Source of the DNA: Rhyacophila brunnea
Taxonomy: Eukaryota > Arthropoda > Insecta > Trichoptera > Rhyacophilidae
Reading direction: 5' to 3'
DNA length: 64,000 nt
Assembly: GCA_022495005.1 (NCBI GenBank)
Contig: JAGYXB010001944.1
Coordinates: 1 to 64,000, forward strand
The number at the start of each line of letters is the position of its first letter. Position 1 is the stretch's first letter. Positions 1 through 12,458 of this stretch are shown in pieces. Made by a program: the position numbers and the translations under genes. Under the pieces are notes generated by a model. It saw only the letters and a program-made list of their open reading frames with translations, made no database searches and was not told the DNA's origin.

Positions 1-484
1 TTTTTTGAGAAATTTGTACTAGCAAATGACGGTTTTATTTATACCTAATCAAAATCAAGTATTTACTGAATTATACATATTTATAAACTAAGTTTATTAA
101 CTAAATATTAAACAGTAAATCACTTGACACAACCAGTTGTTCAGTGAGGCAGATATTCTTGAATGGCTTAGGATTCCTGGCTTTTTCTATGACCAAAAGC
201 TTCATTTTGCATGTCCCGATTGCATTGGAGCATGGCATAATTGTGATGCGGTCCTTGGGCACTTTCCTCCCTGGTACATTACTTTCTTCGCGATGAACGT
301 ACTTTTTACGAAGGAGAAGTTTCCAAAATAAACCCGTCTCATCTGCGTTGTATACTTACTTGTACGCGGCGGACTACTGGCGAATTATAGAGCTTGATTT
401 TGTACTTTTAACTAGTAAAAATAACGGCGGATTATAGTAGTTGTCGGATAATCGAGCGGCGGATTACTGAGAGTGTACTATACA
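1..484 (-). mobile_element. Tigger/pogo-type DNA transposon remnant with transposase fragment
   Basis: Reverse translation of about 345-125 reads DETGLFWKLLLRKKYV, then a DRITIMPCSNAIGT segment, then KPFKNI. This is the DDE core of Tigger/pogo (CENP-B-like) transposases, starting at the catalytic-Asp motif DETGLFW. Only this central piece remains. The right end (about 440-484) is a Tigger-type terminal repeat with the words 'ggattactgagagtgtacta'. The left end runs off the window. Related copies lie at 33,977-34,545 and 43,835-44,217. It is a dead relic. Confidence 0.8.
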
Positions 485-2225
485 TCAATAATAAATCTTC
501 AGACATTGTTTAAAAATCAGCAATGAAATAATATAAATAAAAATCCAAATAACAATAAATAATTAAAGAAATCAGAAAGGTAAATGTTTCTAAAATACCT
601 AAAAAAAATGTTCATTAAATCGGTAGATACAAATATGATCGCAGAAGAAGTGAAATGAATATTAAGAAATTCAATGTAAAGCAACGCTAAACCAATCGTA
701 AATACGACATCGTTATGACCAGGGATTACAAAAATAATGGGAAGTGGGTGATTAGATGGTGTAAGAAGTTTTAGAAGTGTGGATAAATATGAGATAAACT
801 TAAAAATATATTATTTTCAATATTTACATCTGCATCATAATATGCATTAAACATTGTGACGAAAACGAAACGCGCATTCAATATTGATAATATTTTACAA
901 CATTGAGGTGGACTTTGTATCTCTTGCGTTTTATGGCCTGACCGTCATTAAGTCGTAAAACGAAACTGGCTTCAAAGCCTCGGTCCATGGAGACTGGTTT
1001 TTGCAGTTTTATCTCATTAATCTGTTCTATGGTTATGACGATGGTAATGAACAAGCGCGTTTTCTTTCATTTCTTTCGTATAATTCTGCATTTTTGCACA
1101 ATATTGCACAATACAAAAAATAGTAGATACACGTAGTTAGTCAGTATATCAAACCGTTGAACCGACCTAATTATTTTGTCCTTCATTCTTTGCATAATAT
1201 TCCCAGAGGATGTGACCAAACTTCTGTGAAGTATTACTGCATTTGCAATCTGATTCATCTACTATCCGGTCAAGCTGAAAGAGTTTAGCAGCCAAACCTT
1301 TACCTACAACTACTTACATGTCAATATAGTCCCGGTCAACCTTTCACTCCTAAATCAAACTCCTCCACGCTGTTTAACCATCAGTCTTTCTATGTAATTT
1401 ACAGACCTCATTGTCCAAAAGTTAAGGTCGCGACAATGCCTGGCTCACCATAAAGAGTATAATATGGTTGTGCCGACGCAATCTGGTGTTATCCTCACAG
1501 ATGAGGCAGAAAATCTTTAGAATAATTTTACATCCACACTTGCATGAGAACCCTTGGATCTCGGCGTCCAAGTCTCTGACCCATATATTACAGGATTGTG
1601 AACCCACCATACCCAGTAACAACTTGCATGGTAGGTTCGAAAATCTTTCGAAATACTGATTGAATTGGAAGGCACCCTTGCATATCCAGGGCTGTACGTA
1701 CATGACTGGTGGAGATGAGAAACCTAAAATTATTTTAATTGAATTGCCAATAAGGACCAACACGGCGTGCGTCCCTGCCAATAATGGCAGCGTGATTGTA
1801 TTGATGGCCAAGAATGCGACCGCGAAAAACCCACCACAGACAGCTGAGCCGAACGACGTCCAACGTATTCACTTAAAATAAAAGGGAAAGCTACTTCCCA
1901 AATAGATTAACGATTAAAATCTATACAAAAAACAATAATCATCTTTTTCCGTGATGCGTATAAAACCTTATTAATTAGTGTGTAAGCATGAAATGGTTTA
2001 TTACATTAATTTGACTACGGATATTTTTCCAATCTCCGGGAGCTTCGAAATAACTTTCTGTGGGGCATTCAGGAGATAATATTATTAACTGGAGTGACAA
2101 GTCAACACTGGAACACAGTACCAGTGTTGCCAATTTATTGTCATTCACAAAGTTATGCCAGATAACATAAGAAAAAATAATGATTTTAAAACAAAGTTTG
2201 TGGCCAATTGAACAACAATTGAGTT
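485..2225. other. AT-rich intergenic stretch, no gene recognised
   Basis: No host exon was found. The segment 1,422-1,881 is slightly less AT-rich and open on both strands for 60-130 codons. Neither strand gives a recognisable protein, there is no convincing splice context, and the plus frame shifts near 1,659. It may be a decayed retrocopy or repeat. Confidence 0.4.
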
Positions 2226-2227
2226 AT

Positions 2228-2275
2228 TTATGTAGACAGCTGTTTCGGTCTATGAACCCATCTTCAGAATGACAC
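2228..2275. repeat. Repeat end with CAGCTGTTTCGG motif
   Basis: The text 'cagctgtttcggtctatgaa' followed by 'cccatcttcagaatg' resembles the motif inside both Harbinger copies at about 26,638-26,672 and 59,480-59,520 (CAGCTGTTTCGG, then ATAAACTCATTTTC). It is probably a shared terminal segment of a dispersed repeat. The family is not identified. Confidence 0.35.
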
Positions 2276-2781
2276 TACGATTAACTGATTTCCTAAACAA
2301 AAAAACTCAATTAATGTGAAGTAACAAACAAAAGTCTTAGAACCAACATTATGAACTTCTATCAAGTAAACGCCAATGTATCTAATAAAAGAAAATATAA
2401 GGTATGAATTGCTAAATTTTCTCAGAAAAATGTTTAGAAACTGGCTGTTGAAAAAGGGCACAATTATAGATTCACATATCAACCACATAACGCCGCAGAC
2501 GACTTTTTTACAATTAAATCAGAATTGTGGTGTGTGTTTATCTCACTTAACTGGTCGACCTGCCACGCCGGATCCCTCGAAGCCCAGGCCCCCAGGCTAG
2601 AGCCCTGCCAGCCCATTACTTGGGGGGCCATGATGTAGCTACTTTTAATAGATTTATATCGAATCATTTTTTTTACTCACCATTAAATTCTTACTAAATC
2701 AATGAAGAAGAAAATGTCTGACAATACTGTAACTGGCAGTTATGCCTAGGTATATAGAGAAGGCAGTTTTTTTTACTATGA

Positions 2782-3265
2782 GTAAGATACATTTGCCACA
2801 AAAATGATGCTTGTGCAAACATTAGTGTTCTCGATATTCCTATACGGAGTCGAGTCGTGGACCCTGAAGGCAAGAGAACGGAAGGCAATTGATGCCTTTG
2901 AGATATGGTGTTGGCGCCGAATGCTTCGCATTTCTTGGACGGAGCACAGGACGAACCAGTCAATCATCCAGGGACTGAAGATAAAGGAATGGCTCTCGAC
3001 GATATGTCTGAGAAGAATTCTGCAGTTTTTTCGACATATTGTCAGGCGCGGACCGGACAACCTGGAGAGACTGGTAGTTTTGGGTAGTCTCCAGGGAAAG
3101 CGAAGCAGAGGAAGAGCGTCTGCGCGATGGAGCGACCAAGTGAAAGAGCTGACTGGGGGCACCATCCATTCTACCCTGAGAGAAGCGGAAGATCGAGAAG
3201 GATGGAAAGTCTTGGTCGCTCAAAGGATGGCGAAGTTTAAATGTGGTCACGATCCTCAGCCATGA
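2782..3265 (+). pseudogene. C-terminal fragment of a non-LTR retrotransposon reverse transcriptase
   Basis: One open frame reads FLYGVESWTLKARER, then FEIWCWRRMLRISWTEHRTN, then RRILQFFRHIVRRG, then GKRSRGRASARWSDQVKELT. This order (YG.E.W, FE.WCWRRML.I.W, RRIL.F.GH, GKR.RGR..RW.DQ) is the conserved tail of LINE endonuclease/reverse-transcriptase polyproteins. The catalytic YADD region and the endonuclease are missing, as in a 5'-truncated insertion. The frame ends with a stop at about 3,263. Confidence 0.85.
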
Positions 3266-3296
3266 GTGCACGACCAAGAAGAGAAGATACATTTAA

Positions 3297-3715
3297 TCGT
3301 GTCCGAAAACTTGTACGTATGCAGTTCGCCGTATCACACTTCACCGTGAAATGTTGTATAGGATGTATGGCCGTATATTAAAGACCGCCTAACCTCTTTC
3401 GGTCGTATAGTACTGACATAAAATTCACGTCTAAATAAAACACGGTTCTTGTCGGTTTACAGGAAGCCAGCAGTAAACAAATTTTGAAAATAGCTAATAT
3501 ACTAGATTATTTGTTAGGTTAGGTTAGGATTTCATTCTTGAATATATGTTCCCAAAATCAGCTATGAAAATGGAATTAATGTTCATATTGAATCTAATAA
3601 AATTGGAGACCGTATACCTAATAAACGTCCATCTATTTCCGATAAGAAAGCTCACGGCGAACTGTGCTACGGTGAAATGTTTTACGTACAATTTACATCT
3701 AATCACATTTAATAA
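3297..3715. repeat. Dispersed repeat family X, copy 1
   Basis: About 410 bp closely matches 16,508-16,905. Shared landmarks in order: ACTTGTACGTATG, GTTCGCCGTATCA, GGTCGTATAGTACTGACATA, AACACGGTTCTTGTC, AAAATAGC..ATA, GGTTAGGTTAG, AAAATCAGCTATGAAAAT, and CTCACGGCGAACTGTGC near the end. A 'ggaagccagcagtaaaca' block near 3,461 is shared with the hairpin element at 62,837-63,018. No coding potential was seen. Confidence 0.75.
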
Positions 3716-4580
3716 TATTTACATTTATTAACGAGAATTCTATGACGTTTTCACAGGCTCGGTTCTAGCTTGAATTTTTCACCTGAGGATTTGCAATAAT
3801 TTATTTATTCATTATAACAGGTTTCAATAATTCAACTATTATTATGGGCTATGTAAACATTTGCATATTAAATTACATGCCGTAAATAAAATACATACTG
3901 CATCTAGATAGGACCTAATGAGAATACGTTATCTAGTACTCATCGGCTGTAATAAATAATAATATTTATTTTCTATTTGACTTAAATGTAGGACAACGAC
4001 CCTGATATGGAATAATTGTATTATTACGTAATTACAATAGGAAAAGGCGTCAAAGACAAATAATGCGATAACCAGGCAATTTAATTACATAAATGCACAG
4101 CATGGTACAAACATATTTAATTAACTTTGGTTACAATGTTATTAAGGTTGTCCACTAAACACGAAATTAATGGTCTGTAATACCCCACCAACACAGGTGC
4201 AAAGTATCTAAGAATGCATGATATAAATTTTCTTTCCTCAACTAAATCCAAATTAATTTCAGTTTCTTATCGTTATTTTCTTGCTGGGATGAATGTTCTT
4301 TTGTTTGTTTTTACGAGTCCACGCATAACATTGAGTATAGTAAGTTCTTTAGTAATATATTATTATTATTATAATTAATTTACTATGTTTATTATTATTA
4401 ATTATTCACATTTAAATGCATGAAAAATGGAACAAGATAATATGATTATTTTCTTCTTCATTTTTTCTCAAGCTGGAGCATATAATATCAAGTAATCGTT
4501 GTCCGTTATCTGCCAATTAATATATCCATGAAATATGAAAAACATCCCACAGTGTGGTCAATAATACAAACTATTTTGTA
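3716..4580. other. AT-rich intergenic, nothing recognised
   Basis: Low-complexity A/T-rich sequence. No open frame, RNA gene or clear repeat boundary was found. Confidence 0.5.
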
Positions 4581-4835
4581 CAATTTTTTTGGCCATGTTC
4601 GATCCTAATAAGATAATATGGGCTTCCACAGAGTGGAGGTTTGTATTAACAGATTTTTGTTTTTACTAGAAATAATAATTGACGTTAGCCACTTGCTAAA
4701 CGTTTTTCTATTAGGTCCATACTCTGACTCCAAACACAAATTGAAAAACAATATTTTTATTTTGCCAGAACCAAGATTCGAACCAGGGACCCACGACATT
4801 ATAAGCCGGTGCGCAAGCCGCTCGAACATCGTTAC
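4581..4835 (-). mobile_element. tRNA-derived SINE, copy 1 (reverse orientation)
   Basis: The reverse strand carries a pol III B-box-like 'ggttcgaatcttggttctgg' and the same tail as the complete copy at 32,416-32,660 (TTTTCAATTTGTGT, GGACCTAATAG, GTTAATACAAACCTC, CTCTGTGGAAGCCCATAT, GGATCGAACATG). It is diverged. Confidence 0.8.
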
Positions 4836-5080
4836 ACATTACAAAATAATTAATATATTATACACTCTGAAATGCGATGAGATTATACACATAAGAAAGT
4901 TGCATATTGCGCTCAGTTTTGATTTATGACTATTATCATATCAATGCTATTATCCCAGTCGAGACCATTTCCAATGTGCGACTGGGCTAAGAGTCACTGA
5001 AACAAATGAAATCTACGCAGATGAACATTGGCTCCGAACGTCACGACCAATAGTCCGGGCAAATTGCAATAAGAAAAAAT
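4836..5080. other. Intergenic, nothing recognised
   Basis: No coding or repeat signature was found between the SINE and the palindromic element. Confidence 0.4.
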
Positions 5081-5919
5081 GTATATGTTAGGCCGAATGT
5101 GCGAAATTGAATATTACATGAAATGGGCAAAATTTTGCCTAAATCATGAAAAATGCAAGCCCGTTGCCTTATTCATGAATTAGACAAAATATCTAAATAG
5201 TGCGTGAATTCGGCAGTAATTTTTCTGCCTAGTTCATGTATTGGACAAATTATATAGTAGCGCTACGGTGGTATTTTTTGCAACTAAACTAAATGTATCA
5301 AATGCTCATGCATTGGTCAAAATGTATATATATTATCTATGGTCAAAATAGATGATCGCGCTCCGGTGGTGTTTTTTGCAACTAATCAAACTAAACAAAT
5401 GTGTCAAATGTCATTGATTATAATATAAAAATATACCAATCAATAACTACAATGACGTTCATATCCATTTACTATGCGCAAAAAATCTAGAACTATAATA
5501 TGATAATGGAAGAATTTTATTGAAAAGTATTTTCGCGATTTGATTCGTGCTTGGGTATCAAACGTGCAATAGTCGATTGAATGTTTGTGATAGTTTGTTG
5601 ACACTTGATAGCTAACCTCAAAATGGACATTCAGTTAAATAATTTAACTCAGAATTACAAAAACCTAACCTAACCTAACCTAATAATAATAATATTATAT
5701 TATGTCCAATTATAACTAATAAAACCATCCGTATTAAATATACTTTTTCTTCTGTCATGTTGACAGTTCAAGAATTCCATACCCTGGCGAATTCATGTAC
5801 TCAGCAGAAAATTTACCTAATTCATGAATAAGGCAACAGGTTTGACTATTACATGAATTAGCCAAAATTTTGCCCATTTCATGTAATAGTCAATTTCGCA
5901 CATTCGGTGTAACATATAC
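5081..5919. mobile_element. 839-bp MITE with long terminal inverted repeats
   Basis: The left end reads GTATATGTTA, GGCCGAATGTGCGAAATTGA, then TATTACATGAAATGGGCAAA. The right end is its inverse: TTTGCCCATTTCATGTAATA, then TCAATTTCGCACATTCGG, then TGTAACATATAC. The arms match for about 60 bp and then continue imperfectly with 'attcatgaattaggca'-type words. The interior is non-coding. It contains a TAACC run at 5,664-5,684 and two diverged copies of a '..gcgct.cggtggt.ttttttgcaacta' block. Superfamily not assigned. Confidence 0.8.
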
Positions 5920-7439
5920 ACTATTTAATTCCAGCGAATCAAAAAAACAAAATAGATTTACACGTACCTACATAAGATTAGGTATTGCTTTCATTTCTTC
6001 GAAATTAAGTCAGAATTTTTTCATATTTCGATTGACATTGCTTTTAGAAAACTCTGGACATTTATTTGATAATTCAGGGAAAGTACAAAAAATATTTGGT
6101 TTAATTTACGATAATACATGTTTCAAAGCAATCATAGTACATTTTATTCATTAGGTACATTAAATTTCTAGTTTTACTTTGATTTAATATTTAGTTATTC
6201 TCTGACATTATGAAATATTTATTAATTTTATTGTACCCCCCAGCAAAATTTAAGAGTAAAAACCTAGGGCTGTGGATGATTTATTGTATGATTTTATATT
6301 TAAGTAGGTATATACAATCAACGAATATAATCTTACAAAGTGAAGTAAGTATATTATGTGGTAGGTATTTTTTATTACAAATAATTTATTACAATGGTTA
6401 GGTAAGCTAACGATGGTGTGTAAAAAATACGTCATATCATTTACACACCGATAGTTTAAAAAATAAAATCGTGTATCAAGTTAATGGTAATTTTATTCCT
6501 GTGATGTCAAAGCTATATGTCGAACTAGGGCACTCTAAAAACATTTATACGGAGATAGCTCGAATAATACTTTAAAATCAATGAATTTCAAATGAATCGA
6601 TTATTTAACGTCAGGCAAGTAACTTAAGTCGGGACCAAAAAAATATGGCATCATGATAATAGTAAGGTATGTATGTAGGTACTATGATAATTTTACTGAG
6701 ACGGCAGAAAAACGTAACGTAGAGCTATACAAAAAGGGTTTGTCTGATCTTTTGACATTTTGATGATGGGTTTATGCCCCGAAATTTAATACTGTACGAT
6801 TGACAACAAATATCCATTAATTCCAGACCAACATACATAGCGCCTCGAAAATAAATTATTAATTTTACCGTTACACAAACGCACGTTTGTTTGAAACTAA
6901 ACGAAAATCCACACCTGGAAATTAAATGTATTTTTGACAGTCTACGTCGTATAAATGTGTCGCTTTAATCAAAGTAACATTCCACGAGACCACGCGACGA
7001 TACATCCGATGAAATAATATTATAATGCAACTGTATTATATAGCACAGGTAAGCAATGCGCGACAATTTGTTCTAACATATTCGGCTTAACTCTAAAATT
7101 TCAGAATAAAATGAATACCTACGTTCATACAATACTATTAGTTACGATTACAGACTGAATTTAAGTATTTAAACGGGTCACTAGTTTCTCACATATTTTT
7201 TTTACTTAATGATGTAATAACAAATCAATTCGCGTCAACTTTACATACTCGCTTAATGGAGTATCCGCCAAAGCCAGATACAAAATGTAGATAGTTACAT
7301 ATTATTTTAGATGAATCATTAAGATGTCATTTAACATAATATCGTTTTCTGGTTTTTATTTTAGTTTCCATATTTCTATATTTCGATATTCACCTTTCAC
7401 CTAACTTGGTATAGATTGTGATTCCTACAGTAATGTAGG
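5920..7439. other. AT-rich intergenic, no gene recognised
   Basis: Short open frames at 5,870-6,401 are low-complexity translations of AT-rich DNA with no family signature. Confidence 0.45.
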
Positions 7440-8159
7440 CAGCGCTCGAAATGGACTGCACACACCGGAGCGCAGCTCCGGTTCGTGAAATCCTCGTGAC
7501 TACCGCTGTCTCGTGGAAAAAAACAAAAATAGTGCTCCGGTTTGGAAATTATTATGAAAATCACTACATTAATTTACGTTTTATTAATAAAGGTCAGTAT
7601 TGACATATCGTAGGTACACACCTATTTTACAAACAATAATATTATGATGTTGTTTGTTACAAAGTTTTTATACAATGTTAAGATAACATAAATTCTGATT
7701 AATAAAAGTTGTATACCATTCCATTCCATAAGATTTAGCTTTAGTATTCCAGAATTCGCCTTTCGACATGTTCAATTTCTGTGGATATCGTATGCTGTAA
7801 CTAATTTAACTAATTAAACGCTTGGAAATAATACACTATGCATAAGTACAAATCAGCGATGTCTCGCTGGGGTAGACAATCCATATATTGCCATTATATG
7901 TGGCCGATAAAGTAAGAAAAATTAATAATACCTACCATTTTTGACAGCCGTAAAAATAGTTTTTTTCGCCAGCGGCGCTGAAAAACGATCCTTGCCAAAA
8001 TCATTAAATAAAATTGCGTATCAGATATCTAGAGACTGCTATTGCATTTTCCCGTCTAAGGTACCTCCCTAATTAGATAGTAACAAAAAACTCGTACACT
8101 AATATTTTCGGAAAATTATCGAACACGCCGGTTCATAAACTGTTATATTTCGAGTGCTG
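7440..8159. mobile_element. Non-autonomous hAT element, 720 bp
   Basis: Terminal inverted repeats CAGCGCTCGAAATG (left) and TATTTCGAGTGCTG (right) are flanked by 8-bp near-identical target duplications, AATGTAGG (7,432-7,439) and AACGTAGG (8,160-8,167). The 8-bp duplication and CAG...CTG ends are hAT hallmarks. The first 100 bp contain ACCGGAGCGCAGCTCCGGT, a small palindrome. No transposase is visible. Confidence 0.8.
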
Positions 8160-9439
8160 AACGTAGGTATATCAAATATGTGCACATCACTTGCAAGAAA
8201 TGGTAAAAAATACATGTAGATTGTCAATTTCTTTATCTCGCTTTGCCAAGTTTATTAAATTTGTCAATTCGCATTCATTACACTTTCTTTGACGTTAGGT
8301 ACTTACTATTTTACCACGTTTTTCTTAGCTCATATTCTTGTTTGCGGTGGTTGTTTATCCAGTACAAATCTTGCAATCGATTTTTAACTAACTTCCCGAC
8401 TAGCTAGACATTTGAAACTTTTATAATATATCAGAACACGATGCCAATGCATTATTTTAATACGTTTAGCCATCTTCAAGTAGAATTGAATTCATTTTCA
8501 GTTAATTCTATTTTGTATGAAAAGTTATTTCGGAAGAAATCCGTAATCCAATCCACTATTTTAGGTTGCTAAGGGGGTGGTCCTAGCAACTAAATTATTA
8601 ATATATGCGTGCGTTACTATGGAAATCAAAATGACATTTCAGTATTCTATATTATTCTTTGTTTGTTGCAAAATAGCAAAAAAAATATTTGTTGACAATT
8701 GCCTTATTTGTCCTAAATTATTAATACATATAATTGTCAAGTTTATATGATTCAACAGAAAATTTAAAAACGTGGTATATAAAAAGTTCTTTTTATTTTG
8801 TGGAACCCGTGAGTAGGACACATGTGTAATGCACATTGGCCGAAATCCGATGGATACATGTTCAAGTTCTGTTTTGCGTCATATCTTTTGCAAGATTGTT
8901 TCTGAGGTGTTTCCAAAGTATGTACGTTCAATAAAGAATGTTACATTCTCAAATCTTATGAAATATTCGTTGATTAAAAAAATAATTTATAAAATAATAA
9001 TAATTGAACTTACACGTTGTCGAAAATTGTTTTCGCAATGCTTATAATTTTAAACTTAAGATATTGAGATTCCATGCTAATTTATTTCGAAATCAATTTG
9101 TATTCTACCTAGATTCTCCCAATGCATTATGGATCGGTTGTTTTGTAAGCTTTTGCATGAATAAAAAGTCTGACAAATTTACACAACGAAAGGATTTTAT
9201 TACCATAGGCTTAAACTTGCAAAAAAACGACAAACAACAGAATACGTCAAAATAAATTTAAATTACCAATGACATTGTATTTATATAATAGGTGAATGAA
9301 TATTTTAACTTATTTACAAGAAAAAAAAACACCGAATCACGTAGACAAGGCCTTAAAGAATATAATTCAGATCGTACCTACATATATTTTTTTCTTTTTA
9401 GCACTACAGCAGGCCTTGAGGCCCGGCCCAATGACAATA
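8160..9439. other. Intergenic, no gene recognised
   Basis: AT-rich. Short open frames near 8,829-9,255 show no family signature. Confidence 0.4.
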
Positions 9440-9447
9440 GTGTAGAG

Positions 9448-10007
9448 CAGGCCTAGGCAAACTACGGCCCGCCAAGTATTCCTGTGGGGCCCGCAAGCTT
9501 TATTTGTATTTCTGAAAAAAGTTTACTACAATTTTCTACAATTTAACGCCTTTTAAAAATAAAATTTGAATATAAGTACAAGAATTGCACCGTCGCGAAG
9601 AAATCTGCAAATTTTACAACACTCATAATTCAAACAACTTAAAGATGCTGCTCGAACAATGTTGGTTATTTTTGGATCAACCTACATAAATGTGAACAAA
9701 CATTTTCAATTATGAATATCAATAAAAACTCTTTACGATCAAGCATCACCGATGAACATTTACAAGCAGTTTTAAAAAAACTACAAAATTAACACTTGAA
9801 ATTAAATAAATGTTGAAAAATGCAAAACACGTTTCATTCATCCCATTAAATTGTTGGCTATTAGAGAATCATTTATTTTCTATGTTGAAATTCTTTTTTC
9901 ATGATATAATAAATAGTGTATGTCTAAAAATAGTATTTTACTTGCGGCCCGCCGTTCATTTTATATTCCTAATGTGGCCCTTCATCCGAAAGGTTTGCCC
10001 AGACCTG
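9448..10007 (+). mobile_element. hAT element relic with transposase C-terminus
   Basis: Ends CAGGCCTAGGCAAAC and GTTTGCCCAGACCTG are inverted, with 8-bp target duplications GTGTAGAG and GTGTAAAG. Near 9,690-9,780 the plus strand encodes CEQTFSIMNINKNSLRSS, then ITDEHLQAVLKKL. This is the hAT C-terminal dimerisation motif of the GTF2IRD2/EPM2AIP1-like lineage. A one-base shift before the Cys separates it from an upstream FGSTY. It is internally deleted and dead. Confidence 0.85.
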
Positions 10008-10015
10008 GTGTAAAG

Positions 10016-11001
10016 GAATTGAAACAGTAGTATTAGCAATGAAACAATCATAAAAAATGTCTAGTCTTTGATAAAATCACATAAAAGTCTTGTGACCTCG
10101 CCGTGGATCGAATTTGCACCCCAGAATCCAATGGCAAATGGTGGAGGTAGGCTGTTAAGATCCCACATAAAAAGTGCACACTGAATTTTGTCAGTGATAC
10201 TTAAGTATATGTTTTCATTTAACTAGACTCAAAATGAACATCGTGTTAATTAGTTTTAAAATTCGATTAGAGCCTACATAAACATAAACCAAGTCATAAT
10301 AGTCAAAAAATATTCGTATAGGTAGTAGGTACATAATATAATGACATTATGACGTTAAATTTTTAATTACCTAAATATGTTTTTTTCTTTATTGTGGTTT
10401 AGTTAGGGAGGGCTTAATGAATTTTAAAACACTAAACAACACCATCTGTATATGTATTCGGAATTCAAGGAAAACAAATAAGTAGGTACTCGTATCACTG
10501 AAAAGTGTGCACTCTTTTTGTCGGATCGCCCATAGCAAAACCAAACTATTGTGGTTTGGCTGAGGTAGGGTTTAACTGAATTTCACCCCTCGCGCAATAA
10601 CGTAAAATGTAACCAAATCCCGCACCCTAGAGGAGAAACAACAATAATTATAATCTACGGGGGGTGACAATATCGTCGATGCCGTACCTACCCTCATCAC
10701 CCGCTTACAACCAAATACAAGTCATCGCTGTAAGCACCATTATACTGGGGATCCTCAAACTAATACTGTCAACTATTAGTACCTAATCTAATCTATTGAC
10801 AACTGACAATAAGTCATTGCTGCATGTACACTAACCAGGTCACGATAATACCTACTTATAAGTTTATTAGTCCATGTATCATACGAATCAACGGATACCA
10901 AGCGCGGTAAGGGTCTCTATTCAATACGTATACCTACCACTTGAGAATTCTGACAATTGGCAAACGGTATTTCAAACTCACTATACAACACTTTAGTAAG
11001 G
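10016..11001. other. Intergenic; possible SINE head near 10,085-10,150
   Basis: The reverse strand near 10,100-10,125 contains 'gggtgcaaattcgatccacg', which resembles a pol III B box. No matching A box or SINE tail was identified. The rest is unassigned. Confidence 0.3.
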
Positions 11002-11430
11002 GTAGTTAGTAGAGGTGAGTTGGAAATACTGTCACCAGTTTGTGTACTCAAGTTTCGGATGAAACTGTGTGACCCAATAAACTTATTCCAAAAAACTTGT
11101 GATGATATCATCGTGAGTCGCTGATCTGTGCACTCAGTGCACAGTTGGTAGACTTTCAACACTAATACGCGCGAACGAGATACCACTTGAATATAGGTAA
11201 GTATATTTTAATTTATTAGTCTATTGCATGGTTTCCCAAACTATGGGTCGCGACCCACCAGTGGGTCGCGAGCGAATATTGAGTGGGCCCTCGCCACTGT
11301 ATAAATGAATTTTAAAAAATAGGAAGTGATAAATTTGATATTTCATTCAGCTTATTGTTTTTGCGATGTTCATTTCGCATTGTGTTGTGTTGGACAGCGT
11401 ACGCGTACGTCATTGTAATCTATAAACCAA

Positions 11431-11702
11431 TGGAAAAGTGGTTGAATTGTGAACAAAGTGATGAAAATATAGAAGATCTTTTATGTGACAAAAGTGGCAA
11501 GGAGTCTGACTTCCGAACTCCCTCAACGAGTTCGCATGAAAACAAGCGACGGAAAGTTGTGAGAAAATATGACCCTGCATATCTAAAACTAGGATTCACT
11601 TGGAATCATGATACGATAGATCCGCGTCCTCAATGCGTGATTTGCTACGATTTATTAGCGAACGAAAGTATGCGCCCAAGTAAGTTGACGTGTCATATGT
11701 GA
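11431..11702 (+). pseudogene. hAT transposase N-terminus with BED-type zinc finger (broken)
   Basis: From the ATG at 11,431 (MEKWLNCEQSDENIEDL) the frame reaches KYDPAYLKLGFTWN, PRPQCVICYDLLANESMRPS, then KLTCHM and a stop. C..C plus the final His is the start of the BED finger used by SCAND3/ZBED5-like hAT transposases (Y.P.Y...GFTW....PQC..C...L.N..M.PSKL..H). A stop falls where the second His should follow. Confidence 0.85.
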
Positions 11703-12458
11703 CGTTAAAAAACAAACGTGGCCATCTCCAGTCAATGACTTTTTTGAGATTTTTGGTTGGTATGATTGCTTGTGTTGTTTTATATAATATTATTTAGTTA
11801 AGACATGGCTATCTCCTCAATTTCTGCTTCAAAAATTCAAATAAAAGATGTGATTTTTTTCAAACTTAGTCATATCCATTGATTTTTTATATCAAACGTG
11901 GTCACATTCGTCTTGGCCAATAACGACGTAGCACTTTTTCAAAATGGCCAATCATGTCGTGGCATTTTATCAAGATGACTCCCATCAGCAAAAAGTTTTC
12001 TCTGTGTATACGATGTGCTCTTCAAGTTTTTAAGCGAAATAATTGTCAAAGAATGGAAAATAATCCAAATAAAGTTTGAAATAGTGTCTCCAGATAATGC
12101 ACGAAAGTTAACCAGATCAAATTATACCATTAAACGTTCAAAGAAGACTGAAAAACGGTAAGTAAATTTTGATTTTCAAACGTTTTACGACAGTTAGCAT
12201 TTTAGAACCTCAGGGCTGTGCCTTGGCTGTTCATATTTTATGTTCAGTTTTAAAGCTGCATATATCGTGTAAACTGGTTCAGTCATCTTTATTTTTTTTA
12301 TATATTTTTATTCAAAAATATTGTTATGTTTGTTTAGTTACCTTTAATTCTAATATCATAAAACTCAAAATAAATTCATAAACCCAATTATAATTTTCAA
12401 ATTATGAAGTTAGTTGTAAATATGAAATAAGTTATACATTTATAATGTTGTTTTTTTC

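Noticed and set aside
1422..1881. Open frames of 129 aa (minus) and 63/73 aa (plus) over the same DNA
   Set aside because: No recognisable protein on either strand, no splice context, and the two plus frames need a shift to join.
2960..3292. Open frames antisense to the LINE tail
   Set aside because: Shadows of the reverse-transcriptase frame at 2,782-3,265.
5664..5684. Telomere-like TAACC run
   Set aside because: Only about four units inside a MITE; not a telomere or a healed break.
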